Shown one piece after another: positions 1 through 14,964 of a DNA stretch of 64,000 nucleotides. The first letter of the stretch is position 1, and each line of letters opens with the position of its first letter. Under the pieces are notes generated by a model that saw nothing but the letters and a program-made list of their open reading frames with translations, had not been told where the DNA came from and ran no database searches. A program made the position numbers and the translations under genes. Source of the DNA: Cryptomeria japonica (taxonomy: Eukaryota > Streptophyta > Pinopsida > Cupressales > Cupressaceae); the NCBI RefSeq assembly GCF_030272615.1, contig NC_081406.1, forward strand, positions 139,463,361-139,527,360, written 5' to 3'.

Positions 1-1111
1 GGATAGTGTACAGAGGAAGTTTGGAGATTGATTTGGGGGGACAGAGGTCCACGAAAGATAAGAATCAGGAAAGATGTAGATTCTTGAGGATTGTGGTGTT
101 TTGGTTCGATGGACTGAGGTTTGGATCAGCAGAGCATTACCGGAGATAGAGTTGTTAAGTAGATGACGTGTGAATCATAGATTTGAGTTGTTTGAATGAT
201 TTTGTGATTTTGGGCTACGACTAGCATGTGTAAAGCCTGAAGGCATATGTAATTCATCAAAATAATATAAGGATTGGGCTTTGAGGCTGGGTTTTTCCCT
301 TTGAGGGTTTTTATAGGGTATATCTTGTGTTGAATGATCTTGTTTGCTTTGTTATTTCATGGTTTTTGTGCTATAGGCTGCAAGGCGGGGTTGTCCTTCA
401 TTGGATCTTCCTACCTTGACTGCATCAAATTCCCTTCAAAAGAGAAATATTTATGGAAAAGACACAACATAAGAAGCACCCAAAGAAGAGTCTCTCTAAA
501 AGAAATAAAATAACAAAACCACTAATGAGGAAAAGGTTCCCCTCCCCCTCCCCATCCAATAAGAGAAAAGAAGAAGATGCAAGTTCAATCAATATAGTGT
601 CTCCAACAATGTTGATAGATTCCTAACATTAAATTTAAAAATGATTCAATCTCATTGAACAACATTCCTCCTCTTAGAAAGAAAAAGCATGAATTCGCCA
701 AAAAAAAATCATCTACCATTACCATGTGAGCTTCTCTAGGCCATGTTGATGAAGATGATAAGTTGGAATATGTTGGAAATAGATGTAGAATACAATCCAA
801 AGATGAACATAGCTCCTCCAATTGTTTCTCAAAATTATCCACACTCATGTCAAACTATACTAATTGGTAATAAGGGAAATGGACCAAAGGATCTAAATGA
901 TTTCCTATAAATTTTAAACAAGTGTAACTCCATAATAACTAACATAAAAGAGGAAATAAATTTCCTTAATAGTGTCCTCCAAAACTATGGTTTGTGACTC
1001 AAAACTATTTGGAAAAGGATCATCCCATAAATGTGAAAGACTAATAACATGCTACTAAACTAAATTGAAATCTAAAGATGAAGGAGATGGAAGTTTAACA
1101 TAAGTATCACG
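1..1111. other. No gene recognised
   Basis: AT-rich sequence with stops in every frame and no recognisable protein, RNA or repeat boundary. The longest minus-strand frame (585-848, 87 codons) has no motif I recognise and is probably chance. The stretch around 430-560 is purine-rich. It may be old transposon sequence, but I cannot show that. Confidence 0.4.
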
Positions 1112-3411
1112 TGTTGAATACACTTGGATACTAAGAGGAGGATGAATTAGTAATTAGTAAAAACATTAACCCTTTAATTAAAATTCAAAACCCTTGAACA
1201 AATTAGCAACAATTAAGATAAATCAATGACACCAATACACAAGAGAACACTAGATTTACATGGAAAACCCAAAAAGGTAAAAACTGTGATGAGCGTTAAT
1301 CCACATTATATGAACAAGTAAAAATGTTTTCAAGGCTCACTACCTAAAGAAGCACACGGCTCCCAAAAGGACTTGTTGAAGAAGATAACTACCTCCAAGA
1401 AAGATACAAAGGACCTACTAAAAGATTCACTATCTTAGAGCTAGATATAATGAATATTTTAATTACAAAGTATAATCCTTCAACTCATAGCTCCCAACAC
1501 TCTCCTTAGAATGTAGGCGCTTTTAACATGCTACCTCAATAAACCATTAAAAAATTCAGCTCCAAAAGTTTCACCCACACTTTTATCACCTCATATTCAC
1601 ATATTAAAACATCCACATCAATTCAACACGTCAACCTCAAAAACATATTGGAGTGAAAGAAGTCCAAGCCAAGAAATAGACAGGACCTAAAACAACTTAA
1701 GCATAAAACACTATGGCACTCATCGTCCCAAGTTAGTCGCAAGGTAACATGTAGCACATAACCAACTGGCCTGAAAACATAATATCCAAATGAATTAACA
1801 AAATGAAGCTCAAACCAAGACATAGTAGGGCCCAAATACAACTTATGATAACCTCCAATGCTAACACATACACCAAACTGCATAGCATAACCAATAGAAT
1901 AAGCTCAGTCTATCAAACAACAAAAAAACACCCTAAGAACTAACTTCGGACATAATGCAACACCAAAAAGTTAAACCATTATCATGCAAACCACATAGCT
2001 AAATTCCATGAACATCCAACTAAAATCCCAAATACTTCTTTCACACTATCATGTTGAAACTAACTAGCACAACCAAATAGGTAAATAGAGTTTATCATAC
2101 CTAGAAGGCCAAGAAATGTGGTCATGAAATAGATCATGATCAAACATACTTGTGGTACACCACATCACCTGAAATTTGGATTGAGACACTACATAGACAT
2201 TATAAGGATGTCCACCAATTTACAAGAGTAGAAACATCAATGCATAAAAATGTGGAGCATTTTCCCAACCAGTCCTAACAAACAACTGTATCAACTTAAG
2301 TTTCACCTCAAAGAAATTACCTACAAACTCATTAGTCCATCATGCCAATATAACTCAAGCTTCAACCAATGAAACAACATGAAATAAAAACAAAATAAAA
2401 TATTATACCTTCATGATTTATGGCTCATTGTGTCCTGTCCTCATTGTTCTTGGTTGCAGATAATTTTGCTCTCAGATAAGCAATGGTAGCTTCCAAGATG
2501 GCAAGTGTGGAATGGACTGATAGATAATATGATATGCAAAAACAATGTTATGATAATGATTTATGCTAAATTCCTCAAAAACTCTACAAATGCTAAACAA
2601 ATGAACTCATGGATGCAAAGATAAAGACTCCTAATTGACTATGAGATTAGTTATTAGTTCCAAAAATGGCTTAGGAGACCTCTATTTATAGATTTTTTAG
2701 TGCATAAGCTGAGGTGGTAGAGATCAACGGTCATGATTAAATCTTACTTTTTGGATGGCTATGAAATAAGATGTTGAGATGTGAGAGATAAAGATGGAAG
2801 ATGTTCCTCCTACACCTACAAGATGGAGGAAAAGATGGAAGCAGAGGCCAAGTGTCAGAACGCTCACCTTGACTGAGGAGAAAACTTGAGAGAATATAGG
2901 ATAGTTGGAGAAGATTTAGGGATAAGAGGACAAGTGGACTCAACTCCCTCCAAATATGTAGGAAGCTTGGAGAAAATATAGGGAAGTTGAGAAATGTGTG
3001 TACATACACATTATTTGATTTATGATTTGGAAGTTCAAGATAAATGATGTATTAATATTTAAAATATTAGTATCTTTAGCCAGATGATTGATGAGTTGGC
3101 AAAAGAGGAAGTGATGTGGAGATGAGGTGAGTTGGAAAAAGAGATTAAATAATTAAGAAATTATTTAATTGATGAGACTATAGGATAGTGAATAGAAGTT
3201 AATTAAACATTAGATATTTAATTAATTGGGTTAGAAGAAATGGATATAATGAATTAATTAATTAACTATTTCAACTCAATTAATTAATAGAAGAATATGA
3301 AATGAATTAAATAAATTAATCTTTTCAAATTAACTATTTAATAGAAGAATGATTAATAAATAAATATAAAATATTTATTTAATTTCTCATAGCCAATTTT
3401 ATGTGTATACA
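1112..3411 (-). repeat. Candidate LTR (3' LTR of the upstream gypsy remnant)
   Basis: Read on the minus strand it starts TGTATACACAT next to a purine-rich tract and ends near TGTATTCAACA at 1112-1122, giving TG...CA ends and about 2.3 kb. A good TATA box lies at 2681-2690. The end near 1126-1150 has the module 'actaagaggaggatgaatta', and near 1258 'acatggaaaaccc'; both also occur in the Copia-like LTRs of this window. Position and orientation fit the 3' LTR of the minus-strand gypsy pol at 6931-9254, but the shared module leaves open that it belongs to a Copia element. No partner LTR is present, so the boundaries are inferred. Confidence 0.5.
2681..2690 (-). promoter_or_regulatory. TATA box inside the candidate LTR
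   Basis: The minus strand reads TATAAATAGA here, a strong plant TATA consensus, inside a candidate LTR whose transcription direction is minus. It fits an LTR promoter; activity is not implied. Confidence 0.45.
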
Positions 3412-3424
3412 TTTTGCCCCTCTT
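3412..3424 (-). promoter_or_regulatory. Polypurine tract (plus-strand primer)
   Basis: The minus strand reads AAGAGGGGCAAAA directly before the TG that starts the candidate LTR. Purine-rich tracts in this position prime second-strand DNA synthesis in LTR retrotransposons. Confidence 0.5.
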
Positions 3425-3649
3425 TGAAATGATGTTGAGACAATATTGTTTCAAAGATTGAATCAAGTGTCGATAGTTCCTTTGACGAAGATGAAAATCC
3501 TGATTGTGTGCCCCCTCGGAAGATTGATTGTGAAATTGTTGGAAATTTTGATTGAGTGATTAATCTCACGATATTTGAATTAAATTTCTACAATTTTGGT
3601 TGATGAAAATGTCTGTTCTTTTATTACTTTGATATTTTTCATGATTTTA

Positions 3650-3860
3650 TGATTGATAGAGTTTGACTGACCTCATGATCAATGAGGGTCAATGATATAC
3701 ACTCAAAGCTTTGATGATCTGATAGGATAGAGTTTGATTGACTTCATGATTGATGAATGTCGATGATGTAAACTCAAGATTGGATAGACTAGATGCCTAA
3801 CCTCATGATGAATGAGCGTCACTAATATATGGTCAAAGAGATTGATAGAAATCTCAAGTG
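3650..3860. repeat. Degenerate minisatellite, about 60-70 bp unit, three copies
   Basis: Units begin near 3656, 3726 and 3785 with 'gatagagtttgactgacc', 'gatagagtttgattgact' and 'gatagactagatgcctaacc'. Each continues with a 'catgat..atgag.gtca' core. The copies differ at many positions, so the repeat is old. Confidence 0.6.
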
Positions 3861-4139
3861 AGCATATAGGATAGCTAATTGATTGATCAAAGCGATTGAT
3901 TGGATCAAGACCTGGTCACATTTTGTTGATATCATGTTGTAGGAGGATCTAGATGTATTGATTCATCCAGGGGGGAGCAAGAGGATTAGTGAGGCCTTCA
4001 ATGCTGAAAAGAGTGGCTCTCTTCGTCCTAGTTGGCATATTGATATGAGACATTGATTTGTATCATGGGACATTGCATTTTATTGATTATTTCTTTGATA
4101 TCATTGTATACTTGGACTATTTATTGTTTATGATGATCT

Positions 4140-4800
4140 ATAGATATGGACTCTATATGCTGCTTATGATTCATAATTGATTAACATGTTACTATGATGA
4201 TGATGACCTATATGACATATATGCAGTGATTTCATGGATGATGCTATGATGGTGTTCCTTTCCTTTATGTGTTATGATGATCTATATGCCTTGATGAAAT
4301 GATGATGATCTTGATGATGTGATGATGTTTATGATTTACTTGATCTATATGATGATGAAAATGATTCTATCTATGACTTGTATGATTTATATGGTGAAGA
4401 TGTTGTTTCTATGATGCAATTATTTAAATGATTAAATGAAATGATCTATATGGAAAATGCTTATAATGATGACGTATACTAATGAATGTTTATTTAGATT
4501 CCTTGATGTATATGCATATAATGATGAAATGACAAAATGATACTATTGAAATACATTTGATTTTAATTTTTTTTTAATGTAATATGATGGTTGTGGATGA
4601 AAATGCTTATAATGATTAGATGATGAAATATGAATAATGATGATGTAATAATATGGTTAATGAATCTAAATGTACAAATGCAATTAAATGAACTTAATGG
4701 ATAAATGATTCTAAAGAAACCAATGATAATGATAAATGAATCTAATGCAACCAATAATGATATGATTAATGCAAATGACACTAATGCAATCTAACATGAT
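4140..4800. repeat. GATGAT/ATGATG-rich low-complexity stretch
   Basis: Dense runs of ATGATGATG, TATGATG and AATGAT words without a fixed period. There is no coding potential beyond short frames of low-complexity composition. Confidence 0.55.
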
Positions 4801-6202
4801 TAATGCAAATGTTTTTGCTTGTCCAAATATACTCAATATTTATTTCGACCGTTGTTCTCGAATGAAATGGGATGAAATGTTCTCGAATGAAATGGGATGA
4901 AATTCTTATAATGTAACTGACAATGAATCCTTATAATGCAGATGATAGTGAACTAATCCAAAATGATCTAACTTAAATGATACTGCCATTCCTCACATGC
5001 TTTCTTGTAATAGTGCTTGATTTCATCATTGAGCTTTAAATGTTGTAAGAAAATACAAGCATCTTGATATAATGATTCAAGCTGACTTGAGTGCTTATTA
5101 CATGGATTTTGATATAGCAAGTTAATATAAGCAACTTGATATAATGAATCAAATTGACCTGAGTATTTCTTGCAGAACAGACAAGGATTATCATTTTTCA
5201 TGCATGACTCCGAATGTCCTCCTTGATCTTTTGTCGATCATATCCTTAGATGAGTACATACATTACTAAGAGATAAACCATAGATAACAAACAAAGAAAA
5301 TAATCATGACCCATCATAGCTCATCTAGTCATGGACATCATCGAGTTGCATAGGGTACATGATCAGAAAAAATCAAGATATAAACATTGAATCATGTATG
5401 CCACACATATATTCTCATGATCATTAACTGATATAATCATATTGATGAATGATCATTGATAATCCTTCATTACTTGCTAGTTGAATCCTTGTATTCTGAG
5501 TTTCAAAATTCAATTGTTACAAATGTCTTGATCTTTGTTGCCTCGTTGTTTGTCATTTGTTTCAAAACCCTAGGAGTTGTTTGGTTTTTCTAATATTTTG
5601 AATTTTTTTTAATTTTTCGAAGATTTTAAAGGTGCCCTTAGAAAAATGTTTTAGGATTTTTCCCCCAGCAAAAATAAATTTTATGATGGATGTACAAAGG
5701 ATGATCCAAACCATGGTGGGATACAATGCCGATATGATTGATTATGATAAAATCCAAGACAGTGACTATGATAAGTATGTCAAAGATTGATAATTGTTGA
5801 TAAGTTGCATATTTCCTACTAATGGTTCAAAGCAATGGATGAGAAAGATTAAATGAATATGCATGGATAGACAGATGCAATAGGATGGATAGATGGGAAA
5901 AGCGATCTCATAGATGGATGAACCCACTTTTAGATATGCTTGTTTATCAAGTTTTCACCATCTAAATTTATTGCATTTTTTCCATATTTGATTTTTTTTA
6001 ACTATTTTTGTTTTTGATTAAGGAAAATCAGGTTTAAGGGACCCAAAACTTGCTTACATAATGAAGAGATAACCAAAAGAGAAACTAGAAATAACAAAAC
6101 AAATAGGGAAAGGTTGCAAAAGAACAGTAGAAAGAACAACAACCAAAGAAAAGAATAGCTCAAGGCCAGCGAGAGACTGGCAACCTAAAACCAAATTACA
6201 CA

Positions 6203-6799
6203 TCAGATGAAGATCTTTATAGTCTCTTTCGCATCCTTGACCATCATAATCATCACATTAGCTGCCTCTTTCAGTTCTTTATTTTCCTGCATCTGTTGAT
6301 TGTCTTTGGTCTTCAACTCCAGCTCACTTGTATTTTGCCTAGTTTTACGTCTGGAGGAGTGTAGAACAGAACTAGAAGTTGCCTCATCTTCAATGATCAG
6401 CATTTCTTTATTCTGCTTGTTCTTTTCTAGGCAAGCAACCAATGCATTCATGTTTTGAGAAGACACCTTCAACACCACCAGACTATGCTCCATGAATTTC
6501 TTCAAAGCATTCTCAGTTTTTTGAATCCGATTGTTTATCAGACCATTATCAACCTCACACTTTTCTTTGATAGTCCTCACCACATCCTCAAGATGCTTCA
6601 AATCTCCCTTAATAATGTCTTTTTCCGGCCAGTCCAGAATTTCTTCTTCGTCCTCTGCATCACTAGTATCCTCTGCATCATCCTCTTTACCTTTAGTGTT
6701 GATATCCTTAATCAAATTCTCAATTTTAAAATCCAACTCTCTCTATTTATCCTGAATGCTAGTGATGTTATCAATCACCCATTTCTGTAAATTGAACAT
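6203..6799 (-). pseudogene. Unassigned acidic coiled-coil protein of the gypsy remnant
   Basis: I do not recognise the family. The frame can start at the ATG at 6797-6799. It is interrupted by one stop after about 18 codons, then runs open for 177 codons to 6203. The protein has an acidic N-terminal patch (runs of D/E with DAEDTSDAEDEEE) followed by a K/E/Q-rich part that looks helical or coiled-coil. It lies about 130 bp downstream of the end of the pol remnant on the same strand. The gap is T-rich on the plus strand. It could be an additional open reading frame of the element, as some long plant gypsy elements have, or a captured fragment. No catalytic motif is visible. Confidence 0.45.
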
Positions 6800-6930
6800 T
6801 TTTTAACTATTTTTGTTGTTTTACACTTTTTTTGTGTTTTTTATGCTTTTTAGGGATTTTTGCTACTTTTCTGATTTTTAGGTTTTTTTTTGCATTTTCA
6901 GTATTTTTTTGGTATTTTTTGTTGATACTT

Positions 6931-9254
6931 TTAAGCATAGAATTTCTTCAGATGCATAGTGTTTATAGGCTCATCGAACCAATCACCTTCTGGTGTAGAT
7001 AATCTATATGCTCTTGAACAATATGTTTCTTCCACAACAAAGGGACCCAACCAATTTGGCTCAAATTTACCTTTCTTTTCTCGATCTTGTTGATTTCGTG
7101 GATTCTCCCTTAGAACTAGATCTCCAATCTGAAAAATGTGTGGCTTAACTCTGTGGTTGTAAATTCTTGCCATCCTCTATTGGTATGCTTTCAAATAATG
7201 TGAAGCATTTTGGCAACGTTCTTGAATCAGCTCAAGTTCTTGAAGCCTAGAGACTCATTGTTCTTCCTCTGGGATAAGACCTTCCAAGGACACTCGTAGA
7301 GAAGGTATCTCTACTTCCACTAGTAATATGGATTTTAATCCATAGACTATATAATATGGAGAACTTTGCCCCTATTGGTGTGTGAATACTGGTTCGCTAT
7401 GCCCATAGAGAAGGATTTAGCTGAATATGCCAGTCTTTACCACCTTCATTGACTGTCTTATTCAGGATCTTTAGGATTGTTTTATTTGATTCCTTAGCTT
7501 GACCATTTCCCTGTGGGTAATATGGTGTAGAAGACCTATGTTGGATATGGAATCACTCATATAGTTCCTTCACGTCTTGATTCTTAAATGGCCTCCCATT
7601 ATTAGTGATGATGGTCATAGAGACTCTATAGCGACAGATTATGTAGTTCAAGATGAATGATGATATTTGTTTTCTTGTCACCTTTGTCAAAGGTACTACT
7701 TCAATACACTTAGTGAAATACTCAGTAGCAGTCAAAATGAATTTATGTCATTTAGAAGATGAAGGATTTATCTTACCCACTAGATCAAGACCCCATTAAG
7801 AAAATGGTCATGATCTTTCCATAGGATGTAATTCTTGTGTTGGTGTGTGGATGAGGCTCCCACGGATCTGACATTGTTTGCATTTTTTGGAATATGTAAA
7901 TGAATCTCTCTCCATAGTAGGCCAATAATAACCCAATCGAAAAAGTTTCTTAGCTAGCATTAAACCACTAAAGTGCGTGCCACAAATACCTACGTGGACT
8001 TCGTTAAGAACATTCTCAAATTCCTCATGTTCGAGACATCTCAGTAGAGTGCTATCTAGACATCATCTATATAAGGTATCAGCAATGATAGTATAGCGGG
8101 AGGACTGACGGATAAAATTTATTTTTTGATTGCGGGATAGGTCAGGGGGAAGGATATTCTCTTTTAAATATCAATTAGTTTGGTTATATAAAGATTGATC
8201 GATTTTGGATATGTGGCAAATCATGTGGGTATTCTAAGATTCAATAGTAGATTGCAAAATATCTTCCACCGGGAATTCGCAATGTTGTTGATTCTCTTGA
8301 TTCTAAAAAAGAGATGTTTTTGTAGCCATTGCATCTGCCACTTTGTTCTCATTTCTTAGGATCTGAGTGAATGATACTTCTTCAAAGTGTTGTTTAAAAT
8401 CTTCAACCAGTTGATTATAGGGCATCAACTTGTCATCCTTGATTTTGATAATCATCATTTATCTAGTTAATTATGAGCTATGAATCTCCATAAACATGTA
8501 ATTCCTTGATGTTCCATTGAATGGCCATTTTGGTCCCAATGACCAATGCCTCATACTTTGCAGTGTTGTTCGTGCATGGAAATCGCAATCTGTATGATTT
8601 TGGAATTGTGTGACCTTGAGGTGTGATGAACAAGATTCCAACACCTGATCCATGTTGTGTATAGGAGCCATCAAAGTATAACTCCCAAAAATTTGTGTTA
8701 ACTGTCAAAATATATGCATCAAGAAATTCAATGTGCAATGGTGTATCATCTTGCAAGGGTACTTTAGCCAATTGATCAGCAATGACATGTCCTTTAATAG
8801 ATTTTCGATCAACATACTCTATATCAAACTCACTTAGTATCATGACCCATTTAGCCAATCTGCCTTTCAAAGTTGGCTTGCTTAGAAAATACTTCAGTGG
8901 ATCTATTTTTGTTATTAATTTCACAAAATTAGTCAGCATATAGTATCACAATTTTTGAGTTGCAAATACAACTACGAGGCATGTCTTCTCAACTGATGTA
9001 TAGTTAAATTCATAGCCTACAAGTGTCATGTTGATGTCACATATTGCTCTCTTTTCCTTCTTCATCATGTTGTGATAAGAGAGCTCCTAGTGATACATTT
9101 GTTGCTGAGATGTAAAGCAACAATGGTTTACCTTTGATTGGTGATACCAATACTGGAGGATTCACCATATATTCCTTCAGTTGCATTAAATATTCCTCAC
9201 ATTTATGATCCCATTTGAATGGAACATTCTTGTGTAATAGGTGAGTGAGGGGAT
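6931..9254 (-). pseudogene. Ty3/gypsy pol remnant (RNase H, second RNase H, integrase), Tat-like
   Basis: Order on the minus strand: end of RT with the RNase H start (9254-9037), first RNase H tail (about 8940-8760), a second RNase H beginning WELYFDGSYTQHGSG (about 8690-8478), an HHCC-type zinc region with YYWPTMERD and KKCKQC (about 7990-7860), the integrase core (about 7790-7450), and a C-terminal domain ending LKKFYA at 6931. Two consecutive RNase H domains are the hallmark of the Tat/Ogre branch. The reading frame is cut by many stops and shifts. The integrase core has ITNNG where ITDNG is expected and QAK where QAE is expected, so two catalytic acidic residues appear lost. The 5' part of pol and gag are missing: the fragment ends at the LTR boundary of LARD I at 9255, and its continuation is not on the far side of that element. 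Confidence 0.8.
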
Positions 9255-11686
<2,432 letters not shown>

Positions 11687-11700
11687 ATCTCCCCCTTTGG
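11687..11700 (-). promoter_or_regulatory. Polypurine tract of LARD I
   Basis: The minus strand reads CCAAAGGGGGAGAT immediately before the LTR start TGTCAG. The same tract precedes the LTRs of the two SIRE-like copies at 27793 and 33934. Confidence 0.85.
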
Positions 11701-13183
11701 CATCGATGTCAACAAATGCAGTATATGATAGACTACAAATTCTCTCTCCCCATTTGACAACAATGGAAAAGGGTACAGACAGAGCTTTCTACCAATTGCT
11801 TCTCCTCCTTTGACCATTTCACTCCGCATCCTCTCAACCAACAATATTGGAGATAGAGGGCTCTGACACCAACTAATACCTATTACTCTACTACCAAATG
11901 TATAACCAATCTAATATCAACTATAGAGAAGTGTGTCAGTGAATTCTACTTACCTGTCGATCAGATTTCATCATCTCCCCTTTGATATGCAGAAATTTAT
12001 TTTGCCTTTTGCTGATACCAAGTATTGAAGCTAATACTGATACCAATTTGATATCACCTCTATATTCTTCGATACCAAATTTATGTTCTCTCCTTGTGCA
12101 GGTAACTGTCCCTCTTTGCAGGAAACTCTCTCGGTGGTCCAGTTGTGATTTCTATTAAGTACAAATTGAGTCAACATTGAAAGACCTCGCAAACACGGAC
12201 CGATGAGCATATCCTAAAGTATCAATCATATCGATACAACCATAGACACTTTCTCTCCCCCAGTGTCCAGCATGTCTGATACCAATCAGAAAATATGGCT
12301 GTGAACTCCCCATAAGCCATAGATCTCAAGCCTTCATTGCTTGGCAGGTTTTGAATCAGAGCTCCAATCTACACCTTATACCAGTTGAGCTGAGTGAATA
12401 AGTGATTGACCGATTATCTTCTATCTCTAGGACATCCATCATAGCTTATGACATGATCTTATATGAACACAATGCCATACCACATCACTATCATGCCAAA
12501 TTTCATACCGATTAGATCAAAAAGATGCATGCATATATGATCTACTATGAGGCCAGCACATGCCATTCAGGTCTTTTCTAATATCACCTGAGACATAATC
12601 ACCTAAATCCATGCTACTAGAGTTGCTACAATGATCCTAGAATACATTGACTTACATAACCTGCAATACTGGTACATATCCATTCCAGTCAATATACATA
12701 CCGGTTTACTATGATATACCGAATCAAAATCTCCACTGGATAACCTTCCTCTATTCTCATTCCTCTTGTGTCAAGTGCCTCTGATTCCAATTACAATTTG
12801 AACCATCTACTGACACATGTAGCAGTAATCCATAGATCTCTTATGTTGGTGTGTAGCCAAGGCACTAACTACACATACTGCCATTGCATCTTCTTCCTTA
12901 TACTGGTAGCAACTTGTATTTTCATTTTTCTTTTTCACTAAGGGGGTGAATTGTATGATCAATAAGTAACTCCCCCTAAGGTCCTGCATCTCTTTTAATC
13001 CTTAGGAGATATAACCTATGCATTGAATGCATAGTGCTGGTCCATGGTTCTACTCTCTTGCTTCTTCCTCCATACCTACTTGATCTTCCTTTTCTCATTT
13101 TCAGTCTTTGGAGCAGGTCTTACCTTCTTCTACTGATGGGTCCTTGATCTACTAGATTTTGCATCATGATCAGAAGCATTTCT
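11701..13183 (-). other. Non-coding internal part of LARD I
   Basis: No open frame of note. Around 12790-12830 the minus strand has a weak resemblance to the start of a Copia protease (WI..xxC.S), which would be the only trace of pol; I would not rely on it. Otherwise nothing is recognised. Confidence 0.4.
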
Positions 13184-14891
13184 CTAGAAGTAGACTATGT
13201 TCATACCAACCATATGACTGGAGGACCTTCTATCAATCTGGTTTGACCATTTTCTTCTGATCATGTTGTTGTAGTCAGCAATCGAAACCGGTGGATCTCT
13301 CGATCTTGCAGGAACACTTCTCCTTTGGTTCCATGCAGGTCTTTGACTCCCATATGCTTGATAACCACTTCCATATTGAGCATGATTGTTATACCGGCTG
13401 CCATATGACTGCAAGTTCTTCTTTCTGCAATCATGATTTCTATGGCCAAATGCATTACATCTTTGATGGGAAAGATAGTTATTCCTAGGAAAAGAATATT
13501 GTCTATTCCTATAAGACCTCATGTTGCATTCATCTGCCCTATGGCCATAATCTTTGCAAGAGAAATAGTAACCAAAGAAGGAGAGCGTATTACTTACAAA
13601 TTTATTCTACCAAACATGAGGGAATCTTACCGGTTTGGCTTCTCCATTTATACTTCTCTAGGGATTGTTCTTGGGAACATCAACATCTATTTTTCTTCCA
13701 CCGAGAGAAGGTCTTCTAGGTTGTCTTCTCATGTACTTGTTTCTGGTGAAGTTGTCTTCTCTCAACTTTCCTTTCCCTTTAGGATCAGCATTGTTTTTCC
13801 TTGCAGCACTTGTCTTCTTTAGCTTCATGTCCTCACCAGTTGTAGTCAGATCAACCTTCCTTCTTGGAGAATTTCAGATAGTGAAGGTCTATCCTTTGTT
13901 ATATCCACTTGAGGAGACAAATTGAATGTCTTTGTGGGAGAATTTCTTATTGGTGGAGCATTCATCGGTAGCAAGACCTAATCCTCTAGTATCCTTAGAG
14001 TGTTTTTTGTTTCTTTAACATTTAATCCAAGGCATCAATGCTGCCATCAAACTGGATTCTTACCTTGAGCTCATCTTGGCACTTCTCAAGGTCTTTCCAA
14101 AGATTCTCCACTTCAAGCTCCAACTCCTCACATCTACTCACTTTAGCATCAACTACTGATTTCAATTCACCAGTTATTTCCTTTGCCTCTTCTAGTTGAG
14201 TTGTCAATATGCAGATGTTATCATTTGACTCTTCAAGGCATGTTCTCAACCGGTTCATTCTTCATGAACTGGCTCTTTGTAACTCTTAAATTCATTTCTA
14301 ACATTTTTTAGCTCATCCAGGGAACTTACCAGCTCTCTTTCAAGATCAACTTGAGCTTCATCATCTTCTTCATCTTCACCATCACTGCCAAACACATCTT
14401 GCTGGTAGGATTGATCTGCAAGATCACTTTCTGATGTGTGCATCTCATCTTCTGATTCTTGAGCCATGAAGAGATGGGTTTCCTCTCCATCATCTCTGTT
14501 GCTGCTACTAAGTGATCTATCTTCATCCCACAGAATCATGTGACACATTTCCCTTCTTGTTCTCACAAATCGGTGTTGTGGTGGTAGGCTCATTTCCATA
14601 GAGCTTCTTCAATCTATCCCATAGGGTTTTTGTCAATTTACATCTTTCCACCTATGAGGAAACATCACCGAAAAGCCAATTGAGTATAGCCTTCATTGCT
14701 TCATCATTGCACATAGATCTTCTTTAAGCTTCAAGATGGGTCGGAGGACTAACCAGTCTAAAGAGACCATTTCCAACCTTCATCTAGACATAATAGCCTA
14801 ATGAGTATAGGTAGACTTCCATTCTACAACTCCAAATAAAATAGTTTGACCCATTAAACACCGGTGTAAGGATTGACTCAAAATTGACCAT
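13184..14891 (-). pseudogene. Decayed Copia gag (UBN2-type, coiled coil, zinc knuckles)
   Basis: From an ATG at 14889-14891, about 60 bp after the primer binding site, the frame reads FNGSNYFIW, then NDEAMKAILNWL and LWDRLKKLYGNEP. This is the classic Copia nucleocapsid N-terminal (DUF4219/UBN2) pattern. After a frameshift an acidic linker follows (14599-14255, with MAQESEDE and DGEDEEDDEAQ), then a coiled coil (14258-14022), then a basic region with two zinc-knuckle remnants near 13560-13430 (SCKDYGHRADEC and RCNAFGHRNHDC). In both, the first cysteine of C-x2-C is not present, so they are probably damaged. Several stops and shifts prevent a full protein. This order matches the gag of SIRE-like Copia elements. 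No pol follows. Confidence 0.75.
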
Positions 14892-14949
14892 TGTTTCCTG
14901 ACTCCAGAATCTACCCAAGCTAGAGAAAGCTTATCTAACTGAAAACCTA

Positions 14950-14962
14950 GGTTCTGATACCA
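14950..14962 (-). promoter_or_regulatory. Primer binding site (initiator tRNA-Met) of LARD I
   Basis: The minus strand reads TGGTATCAGAACC two bases after the LTR end. It matches the canonical TGGTATCAGAGCC complement of initiator tRNA-Met at 12 of 13 positions. Confidence 0.85.
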
Positions 14963-14964
14963 AT

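Larger units (their letters stand above)
3425..6202. other. Long non-coding 3' region of the gypsy remnant
   Basis: No open frame above 80 codons and no recognisable domain. It lies between the pol-side frames (6203 and up) and the polypurine tract, so it is probably the 3' untranslated internal part of the same element. It contains a minisatellite and a GATGAT-rich stretch, listed separately. A second purine-rich tract (minus strand GCTGGGGGAAAAA) lies near 5660-5670. Confidence 0.4.

Noticed and set aside
13291-13925. Plus-strand frames of 65-129 codons across the LARD I gag
   Set aside because: Antisense shadows of the decayed gag; no motifs of their own.
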